Translations under genes and position numbers: made by a program
Shown: piece after piece, positions 1-9,664 of the stretch
Position numbering within the stretch: the stretch's first letter is position 1
How the letters are laid out: every line of letters begins with the position of its first letter
Assembly: GCF_000337575.1 (NCBI RefSeq)
Contig: NZ_AOIM01000009.1
Location: forward strand, 55,114 to 119,113
Direction of reading: 5' to 3'
DNA from: Natrialba hulunbeirensis JCM 10989
GTDB taxonomy: Archaea > Halobacteriota > Halobacteria > Halobacteriales > Natrialbaceae
DNA: 64,000 nt
Notes under the pieces: generated by a model
Told to the model about the DNA's origin: nothing
Seen by the model: only the letters and a program-made list of their open reading frames with translations
Databases searched by the model: none

Positions 1-834
1 GAGCAGACCCATCAGGTCCCGCGTGGGTTCGGTACAGTAGATCGGGCCGTCGTAGCCGTACTTGAACAGCAGCGGGATGAATGCGGAGTGGTCGAGGTGG
101 GCGTGGGTGAGGACGACTGCGTCGATCGTTTCCGGACCGGCACCGAACGCCTCGGGGGCGTGGAGGTACGGCACTTCGCCCTCCGCGCCGGGTTTGTCCC
201 CACAGTCGACGAGGATGCGTGTCTCCGGTGTCGAGAGGATAAAGGAGGCGCGCCCGACCTCGCGACAGCAGCCGAGTGTCGAGATGCGGACGTACTCGTC
301 GTCGGACATCTCCTCGCGGTGGATCTGTCGGCCGACCTTCTCCAGAATATCGCGGCGCTCGTCGCGCTCTTGCTTGAGGAAGCTCCGAACGTTCGAGACC
401 GTCGAGGACTCGATCGGTGGCGTGCGGACGACTTCCGGTGTCCAGCCGACGCTCTTCGTGATGTCACGAAGCGTCGAGCCGTGGCGGCCGATGACCATGC
501 CCGGCTTTTCGGCCTCGATGACGACCTCGCCGGTGTCGGCGTGGAAGTCGAGGTCCGTGACGCCGGCCTCGTCGGGGATGACGTTCATGATCTCCTCGCG
601 AGCCTCGTTCGGCCGGGAGAGGACGCTCGGGTCCGGCCGAACGGTGATGCGCTTTCGAAGCTTGCTCGCGAGCTTCCGGATGAGATCGCCCTGCTGGGCG
701 AACTCCTTCGGATCGCGCGTGTAGACGACCAGCTCTGGTCCTTCGTATTTCACCGAGGAGACCGAGATATCACTCGGTAACTCGCTCGTGATCTCTGCTT
801 GCAAATCGTCGAGTTGCTGCTCTACAGTGCTCAT
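1..834 (-). CDS. aCPSF1 beta-CASP ribonuclease, N-terminal part (cut by window edge)
   Basis: This is the first 278 residues of the archaeal cleavage and polyadenylation specificity factor homologue, a metallo-beta-lactamase/beta-CASP RNase that acts in archaeal transcription termination and 3'-end formation. Two KH-like RNA-binding segments come first, with a GxxG-type loop (IGRHG) at residues 115-119. The catalytic metal motif HAHLDH follows at 244-249. The start is the ATG whose complement lies at 832-834, giving MSTVEQQLDDLQ, typical of the family. The rest of the beta-lactamase and beta-CASP domains lies off the left edge. Confidence 0.95.
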   Translation of the reverse strand, partial: MSTVEQQLDDLQAEITSELPSDISVSSVKYEGPELVVYTRDPKEFAQQGDLIRKLASKLRKRITVRPDPSVLSRPNEAREEIMNVIPDEAGVTDLDFHADTGEVVIEAEKPGMVIGRHGSTLRDITKSVGWTPEVVRTPPIESSTVSNVRSFLKQERDERRDILEKVGRQIHREEMSDDEYVRISTLGCCREVGRASFILSTPETRILVDCGDKPGAEGEVPYLHAPEAFGAGPETIDAVVLTHAHLDHSAFIPLLFKYGYDGPIYCTEPTRDLMGLL

Positions 835-1230
835 AATCGCCAGATGTGGCTTGCGTGAACTCGCCGCCGGAGAGTACGTCCCGGGACGCTATCGCGAGAG
901 AGACGTCGACGCTGTGGTCGATTTCGATGCCGAGGTCGGTCCCGACAGAACTGCCTGCCGTGATACGGTCCGTTGTAGTTCGGTACCAGTGATCGCCGCC
1001 CCGTTGGGGTGATCTCCGGTAAAACACTACAACGATCCGTCTGAAACAACGCAGACTGCGTCGTATCTCGGATCATTCTGTGTGACACCGTCCCATACGA
1101 ACATACTCCCAGGTCGGTTATCCTGGTCACTGCGGGAAGATTCCAGGGAGAACCCGCTTACCCGAGGCTATTCTTTGCGTGGTATAAAAGCCTTCGCAAA
1201 ATCCAGGATGGTGGCCCGCGAAGCCGTCCT
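835..1230. other. Intergenic region between aCPSF1 and a hypothetical gene
   Basis: About 400 bases with no convincing gene. A short minus-strand frame at about 835-1027 has a coding-like stretch (GTDLGIEIDHSVDVSLA) but runs into the aCPSF1 start and resembles nothing I recognise. The right end carries a TATA box for the next gene, and the left end must hold the aCPSF1 promoter. Confidence 0.5.
1183..1190 (+). promoter_or_regulatory. TATA box for the hypothetical gene at 1231
   Basis: TATAAAAG lies about 40 bases upstream of the ATG, in an A/T-richer stretch of GC-rich DNA. The spacing would give a short leader of roughly 15-20 nucleotides. Confidence 0.6.
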
Positions 1231-1734
1231 ATGGACCTCACACCGGCCCGCGTCGCCGCCGAACGAGACTGGGTTCGCGAGCGCGCCGACACCATCGTCC
1301 CGCTGATCAACGACGTTCGCGGCGATCTCGGCGAACGTTTTGAGACTGACGTCGATGCCATCACCGAACAGCAGTACCGCGAGGAGGTAGACGTGGTCTT
1401 CGCAGACGGTGACCTCGCTGTCAACGTCGCCGCGATGGTCGGACTGCTCCGCGGACTCGATGTCGAGGGTGACTACCCCGGCTTCGTCGTCGACGAACTC
1501 CTCGGACGCGAACTCGCCGCGACGATCGCCGGCACCCAGCCGCTCCGAACGCTCGGCGAGGCGACCTTCCACTACACGGACATCCACGTCCACGGCGACG
1601 AAGACGAAAACGCTGGCGTCGACGACCTCGAAGCTGCCCTCGCCGCCGGCTTTCAGGAACGAATTCCTGGCTGGGACTGGACCGAACGCGAGAGTCCGTT
1701 CAGCGTCCCTCCCGTCGACGACGCCGATTCGTAG
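1231..1734 (+). CDS. Conserved haloarchaeal hypothetical protein
   Basis: A 167-residue soluble acidic protein without recognisable motif, signal peptide or membrane segment. It looks like a single alpha/beta domain with a DE-rich middle (HGDEDENAGVDDLE) and a Trp-rich end (GWDWTERESPF). Coding is supported by strong GC3, acidic composition and a TATA box about 40 bases upstream. It is transcribed divergently from aCPSF1. Function unknown. Confidence 0.8.
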   Translation: MDLTPARVAAERDWVRERADTIVPLINDVRGDLGERFETDVDAITEQQYREEVDVVFADGDLAVNVAAMVGLLRGLDVEGDYPGFVVDELLGRELAATIAGTQPLRTLGEATFHYTDIHVHGDEDENAGVDDLEAALAAGFQERIPGWDWTERESPFSVPPVDDADS

Positions 1735-1845
1735 TCACCTCCAAGACGGATTCACAGGTATCAGTGACGTGCACTCGCGACAGCTGCACCGCTGACTCGA
1801 AATCGACCGCCCACACCTATACCATCCCCCTCCGTACGGCCCGCT

Positions 1846-2736
1846 ATGCCCGTCCGCGACGACACGTCCGACGACCGCGAGCCGTTCGCCCTCCTCGCGG
1901 ACGAGTTGCGACTCGAGATCATCCGCACGCTCGGCACCGCCGACGCCTCCTCGCTCTCCTTTTCCGTGCTCCGCGAACGCGTCGGTAACCCCGACTCCGG
2001 ACGCTTCAACTACCACCTCGGCAAGCTAACCGGCACCTTCGTCCGCCGAACCGACGCTGGTGAGTACGCGCTCTCGAGTGCCGGCTGTCGCGTCGTCGGC
2101 GCAATCGTCGCGGCGGAGTTCCCATCGGGGGCAGCGTCGGGACCGGCGTCCGACTCAACACAGCCGACACCGGAAACGGCCACACTCGAGTCCCCCTGCC
2201 CGCGCTGTGACACGGCGCAGGTCGCGACCTACGACCCTGCAGTCGAGCGCGTCTCGATTCGGTGTCCCGACTGCGCGGAGCTGCGCTCGCAGTTTGGCTT
2301 CCCGCCGGGCGGCTGGGACGCACACGCCGACTCGCTCACGACCGTTCTCGACCGGTGGTTCACCGATACCCTCCGCTTTCACGCGGACGGCATCTGCGTC
2401 AACTGTACGGGGCGGACGACCGGCCGCATCAAGACGGACTCAGCGATGTACGACGATGACGAACTCCGCCTCGCGTTCGACTGTGAGCGCTGCCCGAATC
2501 GCGTCTCGTTCACCCTGAGTCTCTACTTGCTGTTTCAGCCGCCGGTGGTCGCATTCCTCCACGATCACGGCATCGATCCCCGAGCAATCGACATCTGGAA
2601 CCTCAAGTTCGTTCTGACGCCGACGGTACAGCGAGTTTCGACAGCCCCACTCGAGTTGCTCGCCGAGTTCGAACGCGACGGCGACCGGCTTCGGGTGCGC
2701 GTCGATTCCGAGTTGCGGGTCGACGTGGTCGAGTAG
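1846..2736 (+). CDS. Winged-helix (ArsR-like) transcription regulator with zinc-ribbon-like C-terminal part
   Basis: A 296-residue probable DNA-binding regulator. Residues 10-75 form a winged helix of the haloarchaeal ArsR-like type (FALLADELRLEIIRTLG, then NYHLGKLTG). After a short Pro/Ser linker come CxxC pairs, CPRCDTAQV and CPDCAELRS near 125-150 and further CVNC and CERCPNR pairs near 185-210, suggesting one or two bound zinc ions. No ligand is evident. It is single, 110 bases after the previous gene, with the MFS transporter downstream on the same strand. Confidence 0.85.
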   Translation: MPVRDDTSDDREPFALLADELRLEIIRTLGTADASSLSFSVLRERVGNPDSGRFNYHLGKLTGTFVRRTDAGEYALSSAGCRVVGAIVAAEFPSGAASGPASDSTQPTPETATLESPCPRCDTAQVATYDPAVERVSIRCPDCAELRSQFGFPPGGWDAHADSLTTVLDRWFTDTLRFHADGICVNCTGRTTGRIKTDSAMYDDDELRLAFDCERCPNRVSFTLSLYLLFQPPVVAFLHDHGIDPRAIDIWNLKFVLTPTVQRVSTAPLELLAEFERDGDRLRVRVDSELRVDVVE

Positions 2737-2869
2737 CGCCCACGAACTGACTTCGCCTCGAATTGCCCGCGTCTGCAAACCGAAACGAGGGTGTCAGCCG
2801 TAAACGTCATATCACAAACAGAACTGCGCTTCTGCGAATCACTATCTCGGACTGTACTCGAGTACCCCT

Positions 2870-4219
2870 ATGCGCGTCGTGCTCCGGCAAACACAGTTTC
2901 GGCGGCTGTTTCTCGGTCGGCTCATCGCGAACGCGGGGGACAGTCTCTACTACGTCGCGGCAATGTGGCTCGTCTTCGAACTCGGCGGGTCGGCGTTCTA
3001 CACGGGACTCGCTGGCTTTCTGGCACGATTTCCGATGGTGCTGCAGCTGCTCGTTGGTCCGCTCGTCGACCGCTATCCGCTCGGGCGGATCCTCGTCAGT
3101 GCGACGTCGGTGCAGGCGCTCCTGTTGCTCGTCATCCCGGCTGCGGCGGTGACCGGCCAGCTGACCGTCTGGACGGTCCTCCTCGTGATGCCGTTCGTCG
3201 CGCTCGCCGGCCAGTTTCTCGAGCCGGCACAGAAGGCTGCCGTACCGCGACTCGTTACCCGTGAGGAGCTGGTGTCAGCGAACGCCGCGATTTCGGTCGC
3301 CTACCAGGGGACGAATCTCGTCTTCATGGCCGTCGGCGGAGTACTCGTCGGGCTGATCGGAGCAACCGCGCTGTTCGTCGTCGACTCGATCGCGCTCGGG
3401 GTTGCAGCGGTCTGTTTCGTTCTGCTCTCGATTCCATCGGCAGGCCGACGAACGGGTCCAGAAGGTGGCCCCACCGGTGCCGTCGCGGACGGCGACAGGG
3501 ACAGCGACAGTGCCGCTGTGCTCGATGCTGACGGCGGTGATGCAACAACTGCCGAAACCCGGATCGAAGATACTGCTGCCACCCAGACCTACCTCGGCGA
3601 ACTCCGGGAGGGGCTTCGCTACGTCCGCGGCTCCATCATCGTCCCAATGTTCGTCGGTACGTTCGTCTTGAACTTCGCAACCGGCGCGATGATGGCCGTT
3701 CTCCCGGTCTTTGCGGCACAATCCGGTGGGCCGTCGCTGTACGGCACGCTCCTCGCGGCAATTTCCTGCGGCGTCCTCCTCGGTGCGCTCTCGGCGAGCA
3801 AAATCGACCACATTGGGATGGGACGGCTCTTCGGCATCGGCTTTCTCGCCAGCACGCTGGCCTGGGCGATCGCCCTCGGTATTGATTCCGCCCTCATTAC
3901 GGCCGTTGGCATCGGCGCAGCCTGGATCATCACCGGCAGCTACAACGTCATTTCCGCGTCGCTCAAGCAGTCCTACGTTCCCGATACGCTTCTTGGACGC
4001 ATCTCCTCGATCAGCTTCAGCATCTCCACCGGCGCGTTGCCGCTCGGCTCGCTGCTCGGTGGGCTCGCCGGCGACGTATTCGGCCCGACGGCCGTTATGG
4101 GCACTGTCGGCGTTGCGTTCGCAGGGTTAGCAGGATACTGGTTCATCCATCCACAGCTCCGAACGCTTCCCGCGGTCGACCGTCTCGATCCGGAACGCTA
4201 CGGGCTCGGCACGACGTGA
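2870..4219 (+). CDS. MFS transporter, DHA3-type drug/metabolite exporter
   Basis: A 449-residue integral membrane protein with about 12 predicted helices. It starts MRVVLRQTQFRRLFLGRLIAN, typical of the DHA3 (MdrT/Bcr-like) group, with the loop motif DRYPLGRIL after helix 2. A hydrophilic acidic loop of about 55 residues (near 195-250) separates the two six-helix halves, a common haloarchaeal expansion. The substrate cannot be read from the sequence. A 12-base palindrome (2854-2865) lies just upstream of the ATG. Confidence 0.88.
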   Translation: MRVVLRQTQFRRLFLGRLIANAGDSLYYVAAMWLVFELGGSAFYTGLAGFLARFPMVLQLLVGPLVDRYPLGRILVSATSVQALLLLVIPAAAVTGQLTVWTVLLVMPFVALAGQFLEPAQKAAVPRLVTREELVSANAAISVAYQGTNLVFMAVGGVLVGLIGATALFVVDSIALGVAAVCFVLLSIPSAGRRTGPEGGPTGAVADGDRDSDSAAVLDADGGDATTAETRIEDTAATQTYLGELREGLRYVRGSIIVPMFVGTFVLNFATGAMMAVLPVFAAQSGGPSLYGTLLAAISCGVLLGALSASKIDHIGMGRLFGIGFLASTLAWAIALGIDSALITAVGIGAAWIITGSYNVISASLKQSYVPDTLLGRISSISFSISTGALPLGSLLGGLAGDVFGPTAVMGTVGVAFAGLAGYWFIHPQLRTLPAVDRLDPERYGLGTT

Positions 4220-4260
4220 GTGTAAGTCTCTCGAGCCAGGGCCAAAACTGAAGAAAACAA

Positions 4261-4965
4261 TCAGTTACTCTCGTCGTCCGAGTCCGAGTCCGAATCGGAG
4301 TCGGCGTCGGCGTCTGCTCCGTCTTCGTCGTCATCGGCCGCTTCGCCGTCATCGGCATCGGTGTCGGTACCGTCGTCGCTGTCGGCGTCGCCATCCTCCT
4401 CATCGTCCTCCTCATCCGCTTCTTGCTCGTCTTCGTCGTCCGGTTCGGGCTCGGGACCCGGCGCAGGTTCCTGTCCCTGCATCTGCTCCAACACGAGCTC
4501 GTAATCCTCGCCGGGCAACAGCGCTGCGACCTCCCCGTTTCGGAGCAGGTCGACCAGCCGCTCGTCCGGTCCATCGAGCAAGAACGCACCCTGCTCGGCG
4601 ATAGCACCCTCGAGTGAGATCTCGTCCTCCTCGAGTATGGCAGACTCGAACTCGACCGCTTCCGCTTGGAACAGCTCCGTCTCTCGCTGTTCGATTTCCG
4701 CCATCAGCTCTTCCTGGCTCGCGTCCTCGCCCGCCTCGGCGATCACGTCCTGCTGGATCTGGGCCCGTTCCTGCTGACTCGGCTGGACGGACGCCGTGAT
4801 GCCGTCGGCAGGATCGATCCCTGGCTCCGGGTCCGTCTCGAGTTCGGGCGCGCTGTCGTCCGAACCGATGCCGGGGATGTCGAACTGGGTACAGCCGGCG
4901 AGCGACGCTGTCGCACCGACACCGGTCAACTGGAGGACGCGGCGCCGAGTGGGGAAATCAGTCAT
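4261..4965 (-). CDS. Tat-exported acidic lipoprotein, hypothetical
   Basis: A 234-residue predicted secreted lipoprotein. The N-terminus has a twin-arginine signal (TRRRVLQLTG) followed by a lipobox (SLAGC) with the acylated cysteine at residue 24. The ATG at 4965 was chosen because it places the signal at the very N-terminus; the frame stays open for 25 more codons upstream. Residues 60-160 are Glu-rich and probably helical. The last 60 residues are an almost pure Asp/Glu/Ser tail. It is convergent with the MFS gene. Function unknown. Confidence 0.82.
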   Translation of the reverse strand: MTDFPTRRRVLQLTGVGATASLAGCTQFDIPGIGSDDSAPELETDPEPGIDPADGITASVQPSQQERAQIQQDVIAEAGEDASQEELMAEIEQRETELFQAEAVEFESAILEEDEISLEGAIAEQGAFLLDGPDERLVDLLRNGEVAALLPGEDYELVLEQMQGQEPAPGPEPEPDDEDEQEADEEDDEEDGDADSDDGTDTDADDGEAADDDEDGADADADSDSDSDSDDESN

Positions 4966-5161
4966 TACGCATTTGCTGTCGGCGACGGGCAGGAATAAAC
5001 CCTCGTTCTCGGAGCGCAAACACGTTCGGCGCGGTATCAAAGACGGCGCTGTCAGACCGCGTGCAGGCTCGCCGTTTCAGCCGAGATGAAGCCACTCTCG
5101 ATTTCACCACGGCCGACGGCGGTCGCGGCCCTTTTATTCGCCGCGTCGGTATCACTCGACA

Positions 5162-6004
5162 GTGACCACCAGTCGCAGTACGCAGTCCGTTCGCGCCGTG
5201 ACACTCGAGCGGCCCACCCCCACGGCGGCTCGCGATGCGATCGCAGACGGTCTCGACCGCAAGGCGCTCGTTACCGTCTTCGGTCGCTGTACCGTCGACT
5301 ACGACGGCCGCGCCTCGAGTCAACTCGCCGCCGGGGACCGTCACGTGATGCTCAAACCCGACGGGGCGGCGCTCGTTCACACCGACGAGGGCCAGCAGCC
5401 GGTGAACTGGCAGCCGCCGGGCTGTGCGCACGATGTTTTCTGCGAACCCGCGAGCGGCGAGGGTGACTCCGAGGAATCTGAGGAAGCTGACGCAGACGGC
5501 GCTGACAGTCCTGCCGATCCGGACACAGCCACAAACACCGCGACGCTCGTCCTCGAAAGCACCCGCTCCACCCCCGAAGAACGCCTCCTCGTCCGTTTTC
5601 AGGACGTGCTACAGGTCTCGACGTTCGCCGGCACCGACGAGGGGGAACTCACTCTCTCGGGCACCGAAGCCGACCTCCGCGATCGTATCCTCGACGATCC
5701 CGATCTACTCGAGTCCGGCTTCACGCCGCTGGCCACCGAGCGCGACACGCCAGCCGGTGCGATCGACATCTACGGCGAGGACGACGCCGGCCGCACCGTC
5801 GTCGTCGAACTCAAACGCCGCCGCGTCGGCCCCGACGCGGTCAGTCAACTCCGGCGCTACGTCGACGCACTCGAGCGCGACCTGCACGCGGAGGCGACCT
5901 TGCGAGGAATTCTCGTCGCCCCGTCAGTGACCGACCGCGCGCAGCGGTTGCTGGGAGCGCACGGACTCGAGTTCGTTTCCCTCGAACCGACTGGCCCGGA
6001 CTGA
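5162..6004 (+). CDS. nucS: Endonuclease NucS (EndoMS)
   Basis: A 280-residue RecB-like nuclease that cuts branched DNA and, in some archaea and actinobacteria, mismatched DNA. The N-terminal beta-sandwich DNA-binding domain (about 1-95) and C-terminal PD-(D/E)xK domain are both present: GAIDIYGEDDAGRTVVVELKRRR carries the catalytic D...ELK near residues 200-218, and QLRRYVDAL follows. An acidic insert at about 100-130 is absent from the compact Pyrococcus enzyme. The start is GTG at 5162. It lies 0.7 kb from mutS, transcribed towards it. Confidence 0.93.
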   Translation: MTTSRSTQSVRAVTLERPTPTAARDAIADGLDRKALVTVFGRCTVDYDGRASSQLAAGDRHVMLKPDGAALVHTDEGQQPVNWQPPGCAHDVFCEPASGEGDSEESEEADADGADSPADPDTATNTATLVLESTRSTPEERLLVRFQDVLQVSTFAGTDEGELTLSGTEADLRDRILDDPDLLESGFTPLATERDTPAGAIDIYGEDDAGRTVVVELKRRRVGPDAVSQLRRYVDALERDLHAEATLRGILVAPSVTDRAQRLLGAHGLEFVSLEPTGPD

Positions 6005-6128
6005 CTCGGACTGACTTGAACTGACACCAACTACCGAGTAGTCGACGGTGGGACCCGGTGAGACAGCGTCGTGGCTGCCTGCTAGTGCCACGTCGAACGC
6101 TTCCCGTTCGCAGCACTCGGTTCCAGAT

Positions 6129-6599
6129 ATGGCGTTGCAATCGTGGACTCGATCTGATGACGGAGAGACAGGTGACCAGCTTTCAAGTACTGAATCAGAG
6201 CCGGCCGACCCACCAGCATCGTCGAGCTGGCTCTTCCGACTCGGTCGCGCGCTGTTCGGCGGCATTCTCGCGTTCAACGCGCTCGACAATCTCTGGAATC
6301 TGGATGAACGAATCGCCTACGCGGAGGCGAAGAACACGCCGTTTCCCGAATTCACGGTCCCGATGACGAGCGGCGGCTTGCTGCTCGGCGGCATCGGCGT
6401 CGCGCTGTGGCGTCGCCCCTCCGCCGCGGCGGCGCTGATCGCCGGCTTCCTCGTCAGCGTCACGCCGGTGATGCACGACTTCTGGAACGTCGAGGATCCC
6501 GAGGAGAAACAACAGCAAATCATCCACTTTCTGAAGAACACGGCGCTGTTCGGGGCGGCGCTCGCGTTCCTGAAGTTCGGCCGGCGGCGGTCTGCGTAA
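6129..6599 (+). CDS. Small DoxX-family membrane protein
   Basis: A 156-residue protein with a polar head of about 35 residues and about four hydrophobic segments (LFGGILAFNALDNL, GLLLGGIGVAL, ALIAGFLVSVTPV, ALFGAALAFLKF), the pattern of small DoxX-like proteins. The ATG at 6129 was preferred; an in-frame GTG at 6048 would add a poorly conserved-looking Ser/Ala-rich stretch. The DoxX fold is linked to thiosulfate:quinone oxidoreductase and redox stress, but the role here is unknown. It follows nucS by 124 bases and faces mutS. Confidence 0.78.
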   Translation: MALQSWTRSDDGETGDQLSSTESEPADPPASSSWLFRLGRALFGGILAFNALDNLWNLDERIAYAEAKNTPFPEFTVPMTSGGLLLGGIGVALWRRPSAAAALIAGFLVSVTPVMHDFWNVEDPEEKQQQIIHFLKNTALFGAALAFLKFGRRRSA

Positions 6600-6704
6600 C
6601 CACTCAAGGCCAGTCGGCTCCGAACCGTTCGCGCTCGGATTCGGTTCGTCTCGAGTAGCCGCCGATTCCGTGGCTCACCAACCGGCGACTCGCCACCCTC
6701 GCAG

Positions 6705-9458
6705 CTACGACTTCTCTTCCAGTAGCCGCTGCAGTCGGTCGAGTTCGGTGAGCGCCTCGACGGGAGTCATGTGTCCGACGTTGAGGTCGCGGAGTTCTGC
6801 GGCGACGGTATCGGGGACCGGAGCAGTTTCTGTCGACTCGAGTTCGCTGGTGCCGCCGTCGGCTGTTGGCTCGGTTTCGGCCGTGGTCTCTGTGGCAGCG
6901 TTGGCGTCGACCAGTTCCCGCGACCGGTCGACGACGTCCTCGGGAACACCCGCTGCGGTCGCGACTTCGACGCCGTAGGAGCCGGTAGCCGCGCCGGGTT
7001 CGATCTCGTGGTGGAAGACGACCTCGCCGTCCGTCTGTTCCACCTCGAAGTGGAGCGTGAACGCCTCCGGGAGGTCGTCGGCCAGTTCGGTCAGCGGATG
7101 GTGGTGGGTCGCAAAGAGCGTCGTTGCGCCGACCGCGTCGTGGAGGTGTTCGGTGATCGCCTGCGCGATGGCGAGGCCGTCTGCAGTCGACGTTCCTCGA
7201 CCGACCTCGTCCAGCAGGACCAGCGAGCGCTCGTCGGCGTCCCGGAGGATCGTCGCGAGTTCGTCCATCTCGACCATGAACGTCGAGCGCCCGCCGGCGA
7301 TGTCGTCGCTCGCACCGACGCGGGTGAAGATGCGCTCGACGGGTGTGAGCCGTGCCGACTCCGCGGGGACGAAGCTCCCGACCTGCGCGAGCAGAACGAT
7401 CTGGGCCACCTGGCGCATGTACGTCGACTTGCCGGACATGTTGGGGCCCGTGATCACCGCCAGACGCTGCTCCGAACCGAACTGTGCGCCGTTCGGGACG
7501 AACGACTCCTGCGTGCGCTCGACGACGGGGTGGCGACCGCCCGTGATGTCGATTTCTACCCCGCTGTTGGTTCGTTCTGATTCGAGGTCGAGAATTTCGG
7601 GCCGGCAGTAGTCGTACTGCGCCGCGACGGTCGCAAGCGAGACCAGCGCGTCGAGCGTCGCGAGCGCGTCTGCCAGTTCCTGCACCCGTTCGACTTCGTC
7701 ACCGATGCCGCTGCGAACGTCACAGAAGAGCTCGTACTCGCGTTCGTCCGCGCGCTCTTCCGCGCCGACGATTTCGTCCTCGCGCTCTTTGAGTTCCGGC
7801 GTGACGAACCGCTCTGAGTTCTTCAGCGTCTGGCGGCGCTGGTAGTTCTCGGGTACAGCGTCGAGATTCGGGTTCGTCACTTCGATGTAGTAGCCGTGAA
7901 CGGAGTTGTAGCCGACCTTCAGCGAGTCGATGCCGGTCCGCTCACGCTCGCGCTCTTCCAGGTCGTCGATCCACTGCTTGCCGTCCCGCGCAGTTCCGCG
8001 GAGGTCGTCCAGATCGGAATCGTACCCTTCGGCGATGATACCGCCCTCGGTGATCTCGATCGGCGGATCGGAGACGACGGCGTCGTCGATTAGCTCTCGA
8101 ACGTTGGCGAGTGGATCGAGATTCTCGTGGAGGTCGCGCAGGCGGTCGCAGTCCGCGTCAGCCAGTTGGGCTCGTATCTCGGGCACGACAGCGAGCGTGT
8201 CCCGCAGCGAGCGCAAGTCCCGCGCGTTCGCTCGCTCGCGGGAAATGCGCCCAATCAGGCGCTCCAGATCGTACACATCGCGGAGCAACTCGTGGCAGTG
8301 CTCGCGCGTCTGAACCGAGCCCGTGAGCTCTTCCACCGCGTCGAGACGCGCCTCGATTCGGGCAGGCTCGAGTAGCGGCCGGCGAAGCCAGTCGCGAAGC
8401 GTCCGCCCGCCGAGGGCGCAGGCGGTTTCGTCGAGCACGCCGACGAGCGTCGCATCGTCCCGGCCATTGACGGCGCGGGGCTCGAACAGTTCGAGGCTAC
8501 GCAGGGCGACGGCGTCGAGCAGGAGGTACTCTCGGGGGTCGTACCGGGTGAGATGTGTGAGGTACTCGAGTCGGTCGGTCTCGCCGAGCTCGCGGGAACG
8601 CCCAGCTTTGCTGGTGTTGTCGCTCTCAGTGCCTCCATCCTGATCCTCATCCCCATTCCCTTTCTCGCCCTCGTGCTCGCCGCCGCGAGCGTACTCGGCG
8701 TAGGCGAGCAGCGCCCCGCAGGCTCGAATTTCGGCGTCGCTCGCGAGGAGTGCGTCCGGTTCGCCGAAGTACTCTGAGAGGATCGATGCGGCGCGCTCAC
8801 GGTCGAAGACGCGCTCGTCGAACGGCGTCACCATGCAGTCGTCGGGGAGCACGTCGGCGGGTGCGTTCGGGCCGACGACGGCTTCGGCGGGGGTAAAGCG
8901 ACTCACTTCGTCTGCAATCGCCTCGTTGGCGGCGGAACTCGTCACGAGGAAGTCGCCCGTCGAGACGTCGAGGAGGGCGAGGGCGAGTTCGTCGTCGGCG
9001 GGTCGCGTGTCGACGCCGCGGCCGCGGGCAACGGCCGCAACGAAGTTGTTGTCGTCGCTCGCGAGGAGTTCGTCCTCGGTGAGCGTGCCAGGTGTGATGA
9101 CACGGGTGACCGCGCGTTCGACGACGCCTGAGGTTTCGCCGGGCTCTTCGACCTGATCCGCGACGGCGACGCGGTAGCCAGCTTCCAGCAGATCCTCGAT
9201 GTACGATTCGGCGTTGTCGATCGGGATGCCGGCCATCGGGTACTCGCCGGTGCTGTCCTCGCGGCTGGTCAGGGCGATCTCGAGGAGGCGGGCGCTGCGC
9301 TCGGCGGCACCGCAGAAGGTCTCGTAGAAATCGCCGACCTGAAAGAGGACGATCGCGTCGTCGTAGCGGGCACAGAGGTCGTGGTACTGACGCATCATCG
9401 GCGTCAGCTCGTCGCGTTTCTCGGCCATCGCGTCGGGCGGGCCAAGCGCCGGGTCCAT
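6705..9458 (-). CDS. mutS: DNA mismatch repair ATPase MutS
   Basis: A 917-residue MutS1. The mismatch-recognition domain carries the Phe-x-Glu signature in DFYETF (about residues 43-48), followed by connector, lever and clamp regions. The ATPase has its Walker A (GPNMSGKST) near residue 669, then [11 protein letters not shown] and the [11 protein letters not shown] switch. A 40-residue acidic insert near 255-292 interrupts the connector. The start [11 protein letters not shown] matches haloarchaeal orthologues; an internal Met at position 11 is the alternative. No mutL is in the window. The promoter must lie in the purine-rich repeat region upstream. Confidence 0.96.
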   Translation of the reverse strand: MDPALGPPDAMAEKRDELTPMMRQYHDLCARYDDAIVLFQVGDFYETFCGAAERSARLLEIALTSREDSTGEYPMAGIPIDNAESYIEDLLEAGYRVAVADQVEEPGETSGVVERAVTRVITPGTLTEDELLASDDNNFVAAVARGRGVDTRPADDELALALLDVSTGDFLVTSSAANEAIADEVSRFTPAEAVVGPNAPADVLPDDCMVTPFDERVFDRERAASILSEYFGEPDALLASDAEIRACGALLAYAEYARGGEHEGEKGNGDEDQDGGTESDNTSKAGRSRELGETDRLEYLTHLTRYDPREYLLLDAVALRSLELFEPRAVNGRDDATLVGVLDETACALGGRTLRDWLRRPLLEPARIEARLDAVEELTGSVQTREHCHELLRDVYDLERLIGRISRERANARDLRSLRDTLAVVPEIRAQLADADCDRLRDLHENLDPLANVRELIDDAVVSDPPIEITEGGIIAEGYDSDLDDLRGTARDGKQWIDDLEERERERTGIDSLKVGYNSVHGYYIEVTNPNLDAVPENYQRRQTLKNSERFVTPELKEREDEIVGAEERADEREYELFCDVRSGIGDEVERVQELADALATLDALVSLATVAAQYDYCRPEILDLESERTNSGVEIDITGGRHPVVERTQESFVPNGAQFGSEQRLAVITGPNMSGKSTYMRQVAQIVLLAQVGSFVPAESARLTPVERIFTRVGASDDIAGGRSTFMVEMDELATILRDADERSLVLLDEVGRGTSTADGLAIAQAITEHLHDAVGATTLFATHHHPLTELADDLPEAFTLHFEVEQTDGEVVFHHEIEPGAATGSYGVEVATAAGVPEDVVDRSRELVDANAATETTAETEPTADGGTSELESTETAPVPDTVAAELRDLNVGHMTPVEALTELDRLQRLLEEKS

Positions 9459-9562
9459 ACAGTGTGGTCGGCCGCCGGACGCTGAAATAGCTTGCTGGAC
9501 GGGGCGACGGTGGTGAGGGGTAGGCTAGGAAAGATGGGAAGTGGTGAGGGGTGGGATAGGAT

Positions 9563-9641
9563 GGAGAGAGGGTGGAGAGGAGGAAGTGAGGGGTTGGAGA
9601 GAGGGTGGAGAGGAGGAAGTGAGGGGTTGGAGAGAGGGTGG
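9563..9641 (+). repeat. 33-bp purine-rich tandem repeat, about 2.4 copies
   Basis: The unit starts GGAGAGAGGGTGGAGAGGAG and repeats exactly every 33 bases (starts at 9563, 9596 and 9629), inside a roughly 150-base G/A-rich plus-strand stretch (9495-9650). It lies between the starts of mutS and the end of the CHY-finger gene, so it is in the mutS upstream region. The homopurine bias could favour triplex DNA or slippage. Confidence 0.85.
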
Positions 9642-9664
9642 AATGGGGTGGCGTGAGAGGGGAC

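Noticed and set aside
835-1027. Short minus-strand coding-like frame upstream of aCPSF1
   Set aside because: No homology recognised and it reads into the aCPSF1 start; probably leader DNA.
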